A DNA stretch of 64,000 nt from Pelargonium tetragonum (GCA_036897445.1 JAYMTL010000099.1:1-64000); one strand, 5' to 3'; positions 1 through 11,918 are shown, numbered from the stretch's first letter. Numbers and translations are program-made. Notes: a model not told the origin generated them from the letters alone.

Positions 1-2238
1 TAAGTAAGGGAACTCTTTGCTTTACTGTAAACACCTTACGGCTTAGTACTATTAGCCACGAAAAGCAAGGCAAAAAAAAGTCCCACAGGGGTAGACGTTT
101 TTATACAGCACTTTTTTCTTTAGCTAGAGTAAAGTAAGGCTTAAATTACTGTAATTAAAAAATATAGCAGCCCTATTTAATTGCAGGAATTTAGAAAGTT
201 TATAAGATCCAATCCAAGGCCCCTATAACAGATAAAAATTTCAAGGGCGAATATTCCCCATTGAAGAATTCTTGTTCTTGACTCCATCCATAAAGAACTT
301 TCCAAAGCTGGTTTGATAGCCCTCACTTTCTTTCACCTTGCTCAACAAAAATCTAACTTCTTCAAAATTTTTTACGGGACCCATTTAAAGCATCTAGTAT
401 TCCTTTTATATAAGCTATATATATCTTATGCTTCAACAACTTGCTAGTATTTAAAGTTCTGTGTTGCCCTTAAAAGGATTTAATTGACTAAAAGAATCTC
501 AGATACTTTATTTATTTAGCACGCGAGCCCCCCAGTTTGGATTTCTAGATTATTATAATCCAGATAAAAGAATAAAAAGCCTCTCTCTTAAAATTACCAT
601 TCTATTCTTGATCAAGAAAAAAACTGGGAACTATATCTACTATATTCAAAAGGCACCCTTTCCTCTCTTTTTTTGGTTAACAGTGTACTACAGTAAAAAT
701 GAGTACTGATATAAACCTGGAAGTCCTCCTTTATTCTACGGAAGAGTTTCCCATATTTTCTATTTATTTTATTTAGAGAGCACCTTTAGCGGCAACGGGT
801 ATTAAAATGAAAAAAGTTTGTATTCTTGTGTGGTAGAGTCGTTTTAATATAATCTAGACGTCAATTTAGTATTCCAAATTGTTTAGAAGTCGTTCTCTTA
901 TAATAGGCCCCCGGGTTGTCCTTCGCTTAGATACGAGGACCATCCATGGCATAGGCAGAGACAAGGTCAAGTTAAATTCAAAGTGCTCGGAAAGCTTGCA
1001 GCTTGGACCCAATCTAGAAAAGAAGGATAACTATAAGGGGTTCCCTATCTATTCTAAAAAGTCCTACAAAGGAGGGTGCCACAAGGAGGGATAAGAAGAA
1101 GATTGCAGGCAGGAAGAGCTAAACAAGCAAGGAATTTTTGTTGTAGATAAAAAATTTGGGAATAGGTGGTTCTAAAGAGTTTCATTTTTATCGGAAAGGA
1201 ATTCAACTAAACCAGACACGCAAAAACAAGCTTTACTAAGGAGTTCGCGTTTAATATAAAGGGTGTCTCATTCCTTACTGATACAAGGCGCAGTGCTTTA
1301 ACAAGAAATATACTATTCTGATTAAATTTTAATCATAGGAAGTTCCGCAAAACCTTTTTTCTGTCAAATCTTACAAATGTCGACTTCTGAAGGAATGTTT
1401 AGCTTTTTTTTTTTCTTCTTGACCAGGGTGCCCTACTCGTTCCAGCTATCTTATGATTAAGCAAACTTTTTGTATAAGAATTCCTTCTTGTGGCATCCCA
1501 ATAATATTATTGTGTCCCGAAATAGAGAGTCTTCTCCTTAATAAACGGGGCCTTTCTTCTCTAGAAGGATACACACTTCTAAAAGTGACTTTCAGATAAT
1601 AACGTCAAGTAGTATAGCTCACCAAGCTTTCCTATAAGATTTTATACTCGTTTCCAAGCTGTCTCTGTCAGGAGTTCCTAAAATCCTGTGCGTGCCTGTT
1701 TAAGAGTTGCTTCTTAGTTAAGCAAAGAATATTGAAGACAAAGTAAGAATTCCGCTCCGCGGGCACTTAGAGTCATTTAAGTAAGAGTGGGTACAGTTAG
1801 TATTGCTTTTCGGCCCATAACAAGTCAATTTTAGCTATCAAAATGAAAGGATTCGGCGCTGCTTACACTAGTAAATTAGAGCGGGGTGTTCCGGGAGAGT
1901 TAGTCCTAGGTTATTTCCTCTGGTATTTCATGTGGGTTATATCAAACATAGTAACATTAGGTTTATTAAGTAAGGACTTTCCGACTAAATCTATATAGAA
2001 GTACTTCTAAGTTAAGGGAGCTCCTAAGATATAAAACAAATCTGAAAAGTAAGATAATTCTTGATTAATAGTTTTGAAACCCAACCCTCACTAGAATTTG
2101 TATCCCTTACTTCTTTGCTAGGGAACCTCTAATAAAAGAAATACAGGGCGCTCTGCTTGACTATGTACCGAGACTGCTGTCTGAAACGAGTAATAGAAAG
2201 GGCTTTTCCTAACTCGATTATACCTTCTCGAAGTGCAA

Positions 2239-2250
2239 GGGGAATTCCCC
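2239..2250. repeat. GGGGAATTCCCC perfect palindrome (GC cluster)
   Basis: This is a 12-bp perfect palindrome, GGGGAATTCCCC, and one of the cleanest members of the dispersed GC-cluster family. It lies in spacer with no gene nearby. Its function is unknown. It resembles in kind the GC clusters known from yeast and some green-algal mitochondrial DNA, but I cannot show homology. Confidence 0.85.
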
Positions 2251-2367
2251 AGAGTTCCTTTTTTGGTATTACTATCTATAATCTATAAAAAAGCGAGGGT
2301 TATTATCAGCTATTATTGCGCAAAGGTTTGAGTTTGGTGACAAGTAAAGTAACTCAAGCGTTAAGTA

Positions 2368-2393
2368 CAAGATCCTCTATGCAGGAGATCTTG
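2368..2393. repeat. Hairpin with 9-bp bulged stem
   Basis: The arms CAAGATCCTC and GAGATCTTG pair over nine positions with one bulged C, around a loop of about seven bases (TATGCAG). There is no T-run after it and no adjacent gene, so a terminator role is not supported. Confidence 0.6.
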
Positions 2394-2885
2394 ATATAAG
2401 CAATATAAAAACAACTATAAAAGCCTTTGAGCTTTAGAATGATTTTACAAATTGCTAGTAAAGATTAAGAACTCTTGTAGGAACCCTTTAAAATAAAATT
2501 AGACAAGGAAATTTCATTATATTCCCAGCTAGAACGAATCCCTTTTTAAGAAGGTTTGACATTAGTAATCCTTGCTTACTTTACTTATGGTATAAGAAAT
2601 TCCGTAAAATAAAACTAGAGTTTGCCCTTGTTAAAAAAAAAATCTTTAAAGGTCTCTCCTAACAAATTTTTAGATAGATGTTTGTAGTATAAAATGACTT
2701 CTCTTAGGAATTCTGATCAAGCATAATATCCCAGTCTTTTATATTTTCGATTAGTACTCTACGCCGCGGGGAATCTATATATATAAAGTTCTAAGTCAAG
2801 GTTCGTCGGTTAATTAGAGAAAAAGGGTTCTCAAAACTTGATACTACGCGACACTTTGCCATAGCGAGTCTAAAATAAAACATAA

Positions 2886-2900
2886 AAGGGGATTCCCCTT
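2886..2900. repeat. AAGGGG-ATT-CCCCTT hairpin (GC cluster)
   Basis: A six-bp perfect stem with a three-base ATT loop. It is a typical member of the G-run/C-run cluster family that punctuates this spacer, about 640 bp from the GGGGAATTCCCC member. Confidence 0.8.
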
Positions 2901-3060
2901 CAAGATTGTGCTAAGAGAGTTGAAGAAACTCCAATACAAAGGTATCTAATTCTTAAAGAGCCGTCTAACATAAATAGAAAGAAAGAGGGGGTTATAGAAT
3001 CCTGGAGTGTGTACTTTTTACTAGCAGCTAATTGCTACTATAAGGAAGGAAACTTACTTG

Positions 3061-3190
3061 GCCTACACCCTGACAGAGCCTATACCATCGACAGCTCTCA
3101 TTAACACATGTAACCCTTCATTCACCGACAGTGCCTACCTCCACTCATCCTACAGCTCTGACCTTCTTACATCACCGTCGACAGCTAAGA
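3061..3190. other. C-rich compositional island with repeated TCGACAGCT
   Basis: This short stretch is visibly richer in G+C, and especially in C on the plus strand, than its surroundings. It carries TCGACAGCT twice (3,088-3,096 and 3,178-3,186) and related CCGACAG and TACAGCTCT words between them. It sits at the boundary between cluster-bearing spacer on the left and the repeat-shuffled segment on the right. No open frame or RNA fold was recognised. The reverse complement AGCTGTCGA recurs at 27,732-27,740 in another locally GC-rich patch. Confidence 0.5.
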
Positions 3191-3392
3191 GGGTTAGTTA
3201 AGGAAGGATGGGATTATGAGTAGGGACGGCTTTCAAAAGGGAGGGTTAGTACACTAGAAGAGTCCATGTAATCCCGGAGACGGTGTTATTCATGTATGAT
3301 TCTTAGCATAGTAGTAAGAAGGGAAGGATCTTAGCTTGGTAGGCAGGCTTCCCTCATGAAGTCTGCTTCAATAACACCTTTGTCAGCTCATA

Positions 3393-3540
3393 GACCTGCT
3401 TATAAGAAGAACCGGTTTCTGTTTTAAACTCCTTGGTAAATAGTAAACCCAGGCCATACCATCATAATAGGGATATACTCTCGAGAATCCTGTTAAATCC
3501 ATTTCCATTAGAACAATTCTAACGTCAATCAATACAGGTT
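3393..3540. repeat. Imperfect tandem repeat, copy 1 (~310-bp period)
   Basis: Copy 1 matches 3,705-3,850 in order over several anchors. GACCTG starts at 3,393 and 3,705. CTTGGTAA is followed by a GGCCATACCAT / GGCTATACCAT block about 310 bp apart. A perfect 14-nt CCATTAGAACAATT lies at 3,505-3,518 and 3,806-3,819. Offsets shrink from 312 to 301 bp, so small indels have accumulated since duplication. The copies have diverged substantially, so the duplication is old. Confidence 0.7.
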
Positions 3541-3704
3541 TAACAACTGAACATGTTAACTAATACTAAAGGAATACTTTCTAGTTAGGAAGATAAGGAG
3601 GAATATAGAATCTTCCTATATCTACTAAGTAAGAATATTCCTTACCTTTTAGACTTGGATATTTGTAGTTGGTTTGGTCCTAAGGAAGAAGTTGGCAAGC
3701 AAAA

Positions 3705-3850
3705 GACCTGTTAGTTAGGAAATGTTGAAGTTTACCTTGCTTGGTAATATAAACTCGGGCTATACCATACATATATAGGCTTATAAGAACAAATTCCCAG
3801 TTTTCCCATTAGAACAATTAAGCCTCTCCTTTAGCAACACCAGCTTACAA
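3705..3850. repeat. Imperfect tandem repeat, copy 2
   Basis: This is the second copy of the duplication described at 3,393. On the minus strand both copies read ATGGTATRGCC followed by GTTTA. That could mean the duplicated unit once coded, but neither copy is open. Its right end runs into the TTTAGCAACACC word at 3,830. Confidence 0.7.
3826..3841. repeat. 16-nt repeat CTCCTTTAGCAACACC (copy at 3.8 kb)
   Basis: The 16-mer CTCCTTTAGCAACACC is identical at 24,960-24,975, 21 kb away. A 12-nt core, TTTAGCAACACC, also lies at 6,446-6,457. A diverged relative with an internal gap is at 4,141-4,168 (CTCCATTAGCA, then GCAACTGCTT). The same words in several places point to a dispersed repeat family. 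Confidence 0.75.
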
Positions 3851-3887
3851 ATTCCCAATACCAGGATCTTTAACACCTCTAATTTGG

Positions 3888-3904
3888 GATAGCAGGTGTA
3901 GCTA
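3888..3904 (+). repeat. 17-nt inverted repeat arm GATAGCAGGTGTAGCTA
   Basis: GATAGCAGGTGTAGCTA occurs here on the plus strand and, perfectly, on the minus strand at 4,996-5,012, about 1.1 kb apart. A 17-nt exact inverted match is unlikely by chance in a window this size. The distance makes a stable RNA hairpin unlikely, so this is better read as an inverted repeat family member or a recombination substrate. Confidence 0.8.
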
Positions 3905-3982
3905 AACTAAATTAGAACACAAGAAGACATACCTTTCCATTAAGACTGCTAGAGCCCTAGTTCACCTTCTTTGGCTGGCTTT

Positions 3983-4003
3983 ACAAGAACTAAGAGCTAC
4001 AAT
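3983..4003 (+). repeat. 21-nt direct repeat containing GAGCTACAAT (copy 1)
   Basis: It matches 4,339-4,359 at 20 of 21 positions, beginning ACAAGAACT and ending AGAGCTACAAT. It is part of the short-repeat vocabulary of this segment. Confidence 0.75.
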
Positions 4004-4140
4004 TGCTCCCTTTCTATCCTATAGTTACTTATTTACAGGAACCTCTAAGATATTCTGAGTCTCTTTCCTAAAGGTAAACTGGGAAATCCTGGAATACCAA
4101 ATAAATCTAAGACTCCTTTTTGCCTGCTAGAAAGAGAAGC

Positions 4141-4168
4141 CTCCATTAGCAGCAACTGCTTGACAACA
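4141..4168 (+). repeat. Relative of the CTCCTTTAGCAACACC family
   Basis: The sequence starts CTCCATTAGCA and continues GCAACTGCTT. It aligns with 24,960-24,993 if six bases (ACACCT) are gapped and a few mismatches are allowed. This extends the homology of the two sites beyond the 16-nt core. Confidence 0.6.
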
Positions 4169-4226
4169 ACTCCCAAACCCTGAATACAATTCAGAGTTCT
4201 AAGTACCTAAATATCTCAACTCAATA

Positions 4227-4250
4227 AGGAATCTACTCAAGAACAAGAAG
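4227..4250 (+). repeat. Short direct repeat AGGAATCTMCTCAAGAA (copy 1)
   Basis: AGGAATCTACTCAAGAA here corresponds to AGGAATCTCCTCAAGAA at 4,321-4,337. Both are followed within two bases by CAAGAA. The second copy runs into the 21-nt repeat at 4,339, so repeat units are stacked next to each other in different combinations. Confidence 0.65.
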
Positions 4251-4320
4251 ACAATTTCCCTCATATAGAATAGTTCTCCAAAGAGAATACTAATTAATTA
4301 TCAGCAATACCTAATTGCTT

Positions 4321-4359
4321 AGGAATCTCCTCAAGAATACAAGAACTTAGAGCTACAAT
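4321..4359 (+). repeat. Two short repeats abutting (copies 2)
   Basis: This stretch joins the second copy of AGGAATCTCCTCAAGAA with the second copy of the 21-nt repeat first seen at 3,983. At the first-copy positions the two units are about 220 bp apart and in the opposite order. The segment has therefore been shuffled in small blocks, not duplicated as one piece. Confidence 0.65.
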
Positions 4360-4995
4360 ACCCAAAAGGAAACTAATTATCTCCTTTCAGTTATCCTCGA
4401 CAAGTAAACACATCGACAAGAGCCACAATTAATAGCCTAAACTAGAAAATACTAGGACTAGGAATCTCATCTCTGGAATCTCGAACAATAGAATCTCCTA
4501 AATCCATTAGACCTAATAAGCGCTCTGGTAATACACCTTCATAAAAGTAGAATAGGAATTTTAGGACTCTACTTGATCTCTAAAGGAATCTCCTTTCATT
4601 ACAAAACCCAGAATCACAATCTGTTATCCTAAATTCTTTAGCAGCAATCCCAACCTATTTTACAGAGACTAGCTTTAGCTACAACCAAGAATACAAGAGA
4701 GTAAGTTCCTAATCTATAAATCCTATACTCAACTCAATATGAATATGAAAGGTATCTAAGTCCAAAAAGGTGAAGTAATAAATATTTATGTCTAATCTAA
4801 TACTTGCAACTAATACAAATAAATAGGATTAAAGCTAAGATACAAAGAATACATTTACTAGACTGTCAATCAATACAGCCATCCACCACTGAAGAACTAC
4901 AATTCTGAAAGCTTCCCAATAAATAGAACAAATCCTGAGCCGGCTTACACATAAAGAAAGAACCTCGTACCTTGAAAGACTTCCTTTTCAGAAAA

Positions 4996-5012
4996 TAGCT
5001 ACACCTGCTATC
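4996..5012 (-). repeat. 17-nt inverted repeat arm (partner of 3,888)
   Basis: This is the exact reverse complement of 3,888-3,904. On the minus strand it reads GATAGCAGGTGTAGCTA. Confidence 0.8.
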
Positions 5013-6445
5013 TCATTAGAATCAGAATATCTGTTATTCATAAGGTTCCTAGCTTCCAAAGAGAGATGCTTCTAGCTATTGAATCCTTTATTCCTAATCT
5101 GGTTTCTTATCAGTTAAAGTCTGTTCCGGCTATCCAATACCATGAACTAAAAACTAAAAAGGGGACTACTCTGAAATTTCCTCTTCTCTTAGCTGCATGC
5201 AAAACTGCTAAACTCTAAGGTAGACATTAATTGACTCTTAAACTACTAAACTGGAAATTCTCTTCTCCTTACCGGATCCTTTAATTAAGATAATATAAGA
5301 ATACAGGATCTCCTAAACTCTCTCAAAGGAAAACTTGCACTTCTTTACAGAAAAATTCTTTACTTTAGCTAAAATTCTTATAAAATCGTTACTATCTGGA
5401 ATTGAAAGCCCATAAACTTGACTTACTAGAATGTCATTTACTTGTTAAGCAGCCAAGGTGTTTACTCAGAAAACATAGGATTTCCTGTACTTTAATAACC
5501 TAATTTGACACGTGAACTCTGTTTTAGAACTATACCCTTAGGACCTTAAACCAGAATTGGCAGAAGAGACTTACACGAGTTAGTGACTACTTATACTTAA
5601 TAGGATAGGAGCTTTGGTTCTTTATTTAAGCTTGTTCTATTAGTATTAGACTCTTCTTAGATAGAATGAATTATTATAGACTTTAGTCTTAAATAGCGCG
5701 TATTACTTAAGGGATATTCCTCTTCCTCTCTATAGCTTATCGATAAAGAGGAAACAAACCTTATACAGTACAGAAGGAATCCATCTTTCCGAGTAAAGTT
5801 TAGGAGGGCAATTAGTAGTATTATAGATGGACCACCTTACACTCTAAGACCAAAGGAAATGAAATTTCTAGAAAAACTCCTTACCTTAAAAAGAAACAGG
5901 AAAACCGAAGTTAGCTTTATCGATGGGATCCTAAAAGCGGAATGGGAATATAGGAATTCCCCTTCATCAGAACTCTCAAAAGGGATACGATAAAAGATAC
6001 CATAAAAGCAATGAAACCTCCTTAATTACGGCTTTATAAGACTTGAAAACCCGACAAGCCTGGGTATATATATAAAGAAAGATAAAATCCTATCTTTTGT
6101 AAACTTCTAAAACTAAAGGATAAGGAATAAAAAAGAAATAGAATGATGCCAAAGTTTATAGAAATTCTTACGGCTTAAACTCTTTAAATTCTATTTCCCA
6201 ATTCCCGAAAATCTTAACTACTTAACTATCGGCAGGAACCTGAACCTGTGAACCTCAAATTTTCCATTAAACCTCCAAAACCTGGAATTCTGTTTAGATG
6301 CAATACCCGCAATCCTATTAGAACAAAGACAAGAATACTAGCTCAACTTCCTTAGGCTAGCTTTACAAAGGCTTTGGACTTCCCTTTCTAGAATCAGCTT
6401 AGACTAGAATTAAGTAAGGGCTTACCCGTTTATTCCCTCCTCTAA

Positions 6446-6457
6446 TTTAGCAACACC
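6446..6457 (+). repeat. TTTAGCAACACC core of dispersed repeat
   Basis: A 12-nt exact match to the core of the 3,826 and 24,960 copies. The flanks do not clearly align, so this may be a short remnant or chance. Confidence 0.45.
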
Positions 6458-7315
6458 TTCTATCCCGATTAGACATTAAAGTGAAATACCTCTTGTCCAT
6501 TACAAAGAATATCATTCTCTACTAGACTATCCCAAAAGAATTAGAAAGAGTATAATCAGTATTCTGTGACTCCTTACCGGAAAAGCCTTTCTTTAGCCCG
6601 ACTTCCTAAGATTTAGTTAACTTCTAAAAAAAATCCTGTAACTAAAAGAAAAGGGTAGCTATGAATACATATTAAAGATTCAGAACCCTAAATTACACCT
6701 TTGAGTACAAGTTAAGATACTAATTTACCATTTAACCCAGAAACAGCGGTCTTTACCCTCTCTGAAATAGAATCAGGTATAACAGGGGAGATGTACAAAC
6801 TAAGGAAGACTAATACTACAAATATTCTAAAGCTAGGAACAATACTGCAACATAAACTCTCTTTCTAGATCAATTCCTAAAAGGATCCCTGGAATTTCTT
6901 GTAACTGTAGCTAAATCTAAGGATGCAAGGCCTCTATCATCTAAAAAATCTTAGGAATTGGTACAATACCCTATTTACCTATTTATTATCATTTTTCTTA
7001 TAATTAGATAGTATTTGGGAATTCTAATTGTTTGTCTTCCTTTTTAGCAAGTGTTTTTAGTGGTTTACTCAGGATATATTTCAAAAGGTTTAGAAGTCCT
7101 TTATAGTAGCGGCGAAAAGGGCCTTAAAATCCGGTTTTACTAAAAACAACACAAATTTTATCTAATCTCTTATACCTATAACCTAACTGGGGCTAATAAA
7201 CCTGTTATACCTTGCTCTATCTAAGTTATAAGTACAATAGGCTTAGCTTAAGAGAATATCTATAAGTATAAGAGCACAGCTTGCAAGAATAAGACTCAGA
7301 CCCCTTATAAGTATA

Positions 7316-7338
7316 AGAAAGGTATCAGGATACGGAGT
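7316..7338 (+). repeat. Dispersed repeat around TATCAGGATAC (copy 1)
   Basis: This matches 17,266-17,288 at 20 of 23 positions around the core TATCAGGATAC. It lies near the right end of the repeat-shuffled segment and links it to the purine-rich region at 16-20 kb. Confidence 0.65.
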
Positions 7339-10300
7339 GCCGGTATAGTACTTAAGGAAGATGGGTCTTAAAACAGGCAAGGTTCCTCTTAAGGCTTTCT
7401 GGATTAGTAACAACTAAAGCAAAGGTATCAGTCCTTAATACACCTAGTTTTATCTACTATAACTTCCTAGAATATGCCTTAAACAAATAAGAAAGATATA
7501 TATAAGACTACTTATATAACTATTATATTAGACTCTATTTATAATTATCTAAATACTGAAATTCCTGTCTCTTCTTTACTTCCTATAACAAGAATACAGT
7601 AGCTACAAAGTTTTCTATTTTCTACCAGAGGCGTCTAGCAGCTATCAACAGGTACATAGCCTAGCTCCTAAGAAAGTTATAGTTATGAAAAAGCAAGCTC
7701 AGCAAGGTGAGATGTCTTTGGTTTTCTTGTTTACATTGGAGAGTAAGACTTTTCGGGGACTATAAAAGGGAGCCCCCTTACCTTTTAAAGGGCTAAAGGG
7801 GATATCCCAATACTGGGTTAATGCCCCCTTACTTGGGAGAGCCCAAAACACTTAATGAATCTACTTAAAGATAACTTCGTAAAGTACAAAGCATTTCACA
7901 ATTTACTGAGCTTTTTGGATTTCTAAATAACTAGACATTCTGACTAAAAGGGATACTCATATTCTAGAAAAATTTAGGGTAGACTGGGAATTTTTATACA
8001 GAGAGAAGTCTTCCGGCCCTTGTGTAAGGAGGACTCAAGAGAGCGGTCGAGGGTTATAGATGATAGGAATAATTATCCGATAAATTTTAATTAAAAAGTA
8101 TCTACTATCTTTAAAACGCGAAAAAACCTTTTGACTTTTGTAATCAAGTAAAAATCTAGTCAAGAAGTTCTCATAAATCGAAGGGAAGATAAGTGACTAA
8201 AATTCGCTAAATTTTTTATGCTTACTTAAAAAACACTTAGGTTCTTGTATTAAAACCGCTCTTTACACATGTTTTGATCCATAAGTTTTCAAATATTTTG
8301 AATTTCGTAAGTTTAGAATGCTAGCCAAGAAACCTAAGCGAAATTCTTTCGTTCGGGTAATAAAAATTAGAATTTTCTTTTTGAGTATCCAGTAAGCCCC
8401 CTGGGTAGGAGTAGTCGTTTGTAGAGATTATAGCTAACATATAGAGAAGCTCTAGACTCAGACATATATTATATACAGTGAATGTAAAGCGGATTTTTAG
8501 GCCGGTATAAATTAAGAAAAGCACAAACCACGCGATTCCGTTGACTTGCTTCATCATAATGAATGAGTCCTTTACTACAAAAAAGGAAATGTGCTAGTAT
8601 CTTAAGGACACCCGGCCCTGGCTGCTTAAAGTAAAAAGGGTTTTTTATAAATGATAATAAAGGCTCGTACAAACAGCGAAAGTTTAGGGTTTCTTGGTAG
8701 TTATGTAAAGCGATATTTACACAAGTATAGTTTAAAAAACCTGCAAAGGAAGAGGTACGCATATATAAGTTAACAATTAGGGGACCCTTTAATTAAAGGG
8801 AAAAGACTGAGGAAAATCCAAAAAATTCTGGACTGGCACTTTTAAAGCTCGATGGATTAAATCCAGATTATACAGGGCCCTAGTTTCTACACTAAATTAA
8901 TAGCGGCGCACCCCATAGTCATATATAAATAGAAAAACTTTCGGGGTCAAATACAAAAAAGAGCTCCTCATTCTTATCAAAGCTTTAATTTGAATTTGTA
9001 AACCTTAAAAGGGAAAAAATTGACAGGGTTTAATTTAAAAAGACGCAGTCAAATACACACACCCTACAGTCCCGAGCGCTTTACTGGGGGTTTGAGGTTA
9101 ACTAGTATAAAAAAAGGGGGGACTCCCCGGACCGCTAAAGTGGTTTTATTTTGACGAATGCCCGAAGGTTCAAATCTCGATACACTAATTTACTACAAAA
9201 AGCCTTCCTTGTCAATTCCTAAAGGCTTCGGTTTTTGTTAATATAAAGTGGCATTTCCAAGTTGATAAAAGGGTTGTAGTTAACTTTTAATCTTCCTTTT
9301 TTAGTTTTTTAAGAGAATAAACTTCTTCATATAAAATCGAATTTCTAAAAAGGAGTGTCCGTTTTAATTTGTTTTATAAAGTTCTTGTATTCTACAGTAG
9401 CACAAGGTATGGAATTTTTTTAACTTTTTGTGAGTAAGGGAATTTGCGTGTTTTAAAAAAGCGGGGTCCTTTGTACTTCTTGAAAGTGAAATATTAAATA
9501 TTATGTGTAAGTTAGTTTCTCCTTTATAAGGGATTCCTACCCGCCTAAGAAGTTTAGCAAGTCTTAAGAGAGAGGTTGTGTCCCCTAGTAAATACCAATA
9601 AAATGAACTTTCCCGGGATTCGTTTTAATAAGCTGAAGCATAGGCTTTTGTATTATATACTACTTTTTTTATTTTATAGGTTTTTTGAACCCCTCGGCTT
9701 GCGCCAGTCTGTTACTTTTAGCAATTTGCCTGTATTATACCTTATAGCTTAAAGGGAGTGTTGATTCCACGGAGTGCCGTAATATGAAGAGTTTTACTTC
9801 ACTATTTAAATTAACAAAAAAAGAGAAGGGGTCCTCTATATTTAAATTATCACAATATACCAACAAAAGGAGGTGCAATTCCTTCTAGAGTTTAGAGCTT
9901 TTTTATTAGGTTCCTCTTTATAACGCGTCCTTTTATTAAGACCACACAAAAGGAATATAAACATCTCCTTAACTGCGGATCTTGTAGCAGGATCTTATAA
10001 AAGGCCAAAACTCCTGCCAGATTTCTTTTTATCAGAACACTAACTCTTATTTTAGAGTTCCCCACAACCCTTCTCAAATTTTAAGGAGTTTACACCAAAG
10101 AAACAGAAGACTAGCCCTACCATACATAGCGTATACTCGTAAAGGACTTTGATTAGATCGCGTAAACGGAAATTGTCAAAGAACTTATCCAAGGTTTCCG
10201 CTCATTAGGGTTAAGGCAGCTAGCTATTTATAAGGCTTAGGAACCCTTTTCCTACGCCGAGCTAGTATATATCGTAGACCTAGCCCAGAGTATTTTATTC

Positions 10301-11906
10301 TTGTGGATTAAAGCAGGAACTCCTAAAAGCATAGCCAAGCCTGTAGAAAGATTATATTCTATATAAGCAATTATTCGCTAATTGAATACGGTACTTTCCC
10401 TAACGATTTTTTCTACCTATAAGACTGTACACAGCTCTGGTATACTCATCTAACTTTTTTCGAAACCCCTACAAATACAAAGAGAAAAGAAAAAAGCAGA
10501 GATTCCATAAATATAACGAGATCGGGTCTTTGACTTAAGTACAATACAGCGGCCCTTTTAGCTACCCAGAATACTAAAAATCAGGACGACTCTTTAAAAG
10601 GAAAAGCCGTGAACTAAGAGTTAGACTCAAATTACAAAAGCTACTCTCGAAGTATCTTTCCTAGAATAAAAGCGAATTTTAGTAAGAATTCAAGCTGTTC
10701 TCGAATAAAGAAATTCTATGTCCATTTTAATGCACTAAAACTTCTTTTTATGAGCCTATGCGTATCCTTTTTTCTACTTAACATTTGCTTCAGGTTTTTT
10801 CATTAATTGAAAGTTGGATTTCTTAGATAATTTAGGAAAGACTATTAAGGTTCTCTCCAGTAGAGTCTAAATAAAATCCCAAGGAAAGATAAAGGTTTAG
10901 TCTTCTGATTCTAGGCACTTTGTTAGGATCCTTTTTACTTACTCGAAATTTTTAGAGCCTCTAAAGAAACACTAACTGTATATATTATGTAATTCTCTCC
11001 TTTCATAGTGCATACAGAACCAGGCTAAGGCACCAACCGATTTGTTATACTGTTTCTACCTCTTGTTGCTAACTAATTCTGGGATTCGACAAACGGATAA
11101 ACAGCTTCCAAGTATAAGCTATAAAAGTGACTTACTCCTTATCTTGGGTTCTCATATAGTTATAAGGAGCCCCCTTTTTTTGAGAGTTGGCTTAATATGG
11201 AATACGGAACTATTTTAGTACATATGATACCAAATGAGCCGCTTGCTGACTCAGGGACCCCACTTCTAGACCTCACCCCTGGTTTCTAGATAAAACAATA
11301 ACAAAGCTTATATAAAAAGGACACGCGACGATGCTCCTCCATTAAGTCTATACAAGAGAGTTTCTGAGAATGTGAACTAAGGCACTCCATTCAAAAAAGG
11401 GCCTCTATAAATTTGAATAAAGAATAAGAAGGGTTCTAATTCTAATATAGAAGTTAAACGAGAGTTCTGTTACGGTTTTGAGAAATATAAAAAGTTTTTA
11501 TAGAGGATAAGGCACTTTTAACGTACTGAGATTTTTATAGGGGTACCTATTAAGAAAAACAAGAAATTTCCTTCTAAGTGTATACATCTAAAATTTTCTG
11601 TATAAAGTATCCAAGCGGGTTCCATAAGGATACAGGATTGGAACTCTTAATAAAGCTCGCAGTATAAATGGAGTTTAATATGAAATTTTTGTAGTTAAAA
11701 CTAAATTATAAGTTGTAAAAAGCACATTCTAATAACGAGTTTGACCCTTTGAGCTCGGTATTTTCCTGCTATTAATTGCAGAACTTTAGGAGCTTTTCGA
11801 ACAGATACCGCTTTACTGTATTAAGGATTTCTATAGTTAAGGGTTACAGTTACTTATTTGATTGAGGGATAATCTAAGCTTTATATCTTTATTAGTAGGC
11901 TAATAA

Positions 11907-11918
11907 AGGGGCTCCCCT
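11907..11918. repeat. AGGGG-CT-CCCCT hairpin (GC cluster)
   Basis: A five-bp perfect stem around a CT spacer, member of the dispersed GC-cluster family. It follows TAATAA, the AT-rich context typical of these clusters. Confidence 0.75.

Larger units (their letters stand above)
1..3060. other. AT-rich spacer with GC clusters, no gene seen
   Basis: No gene is recognisable on either strand. An open frame of about 70 codons at 879-1,094 has no recognisable motif and is expected by chance. The DNA is AT-rich filler interrupted every 60-150 bases by short G-run/C-run clusters such as those near 1,020, 2,016, 2,239 and 2,886. Two clear small hairpins are listed separately. Confidence 0.7.
3191..7740. 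other. Repeat-shuffled segment, GC clusters scarce, no gene seen
   Basis: This 4.5-kb segment differs in texture from its flanks. The GC clusters are sparse, and the sequence is built from short recurring words on the plus strand such as TTTAGCAACACC, AGCTACAAT, ATTAGAACAA and GGCTATACCAT. Several are exact or near-exact repeats, listed separately. Reading the minus strand gives short protein-like runs, but stops occur about every 15-20 codons, close to the chance rate, so I do not call a gene. It could be a decayed repetitive element or old recombined spacer. Confidence 0.55.

Noticed and set aside
4260-5280. Protein-like reading of the minus strand in the repeat-shuffled segment
   Set aside because: Stops occur about every 15-20 codons, near the random rate for this composition, so the impression of coding is not supported.
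9121-9185. T-arm-like AGGTTCAAATCT, possible tRNA
   Set aside because: The T stem does not pair beyond one or two positions and no acceptor or anticodon stem can be found.
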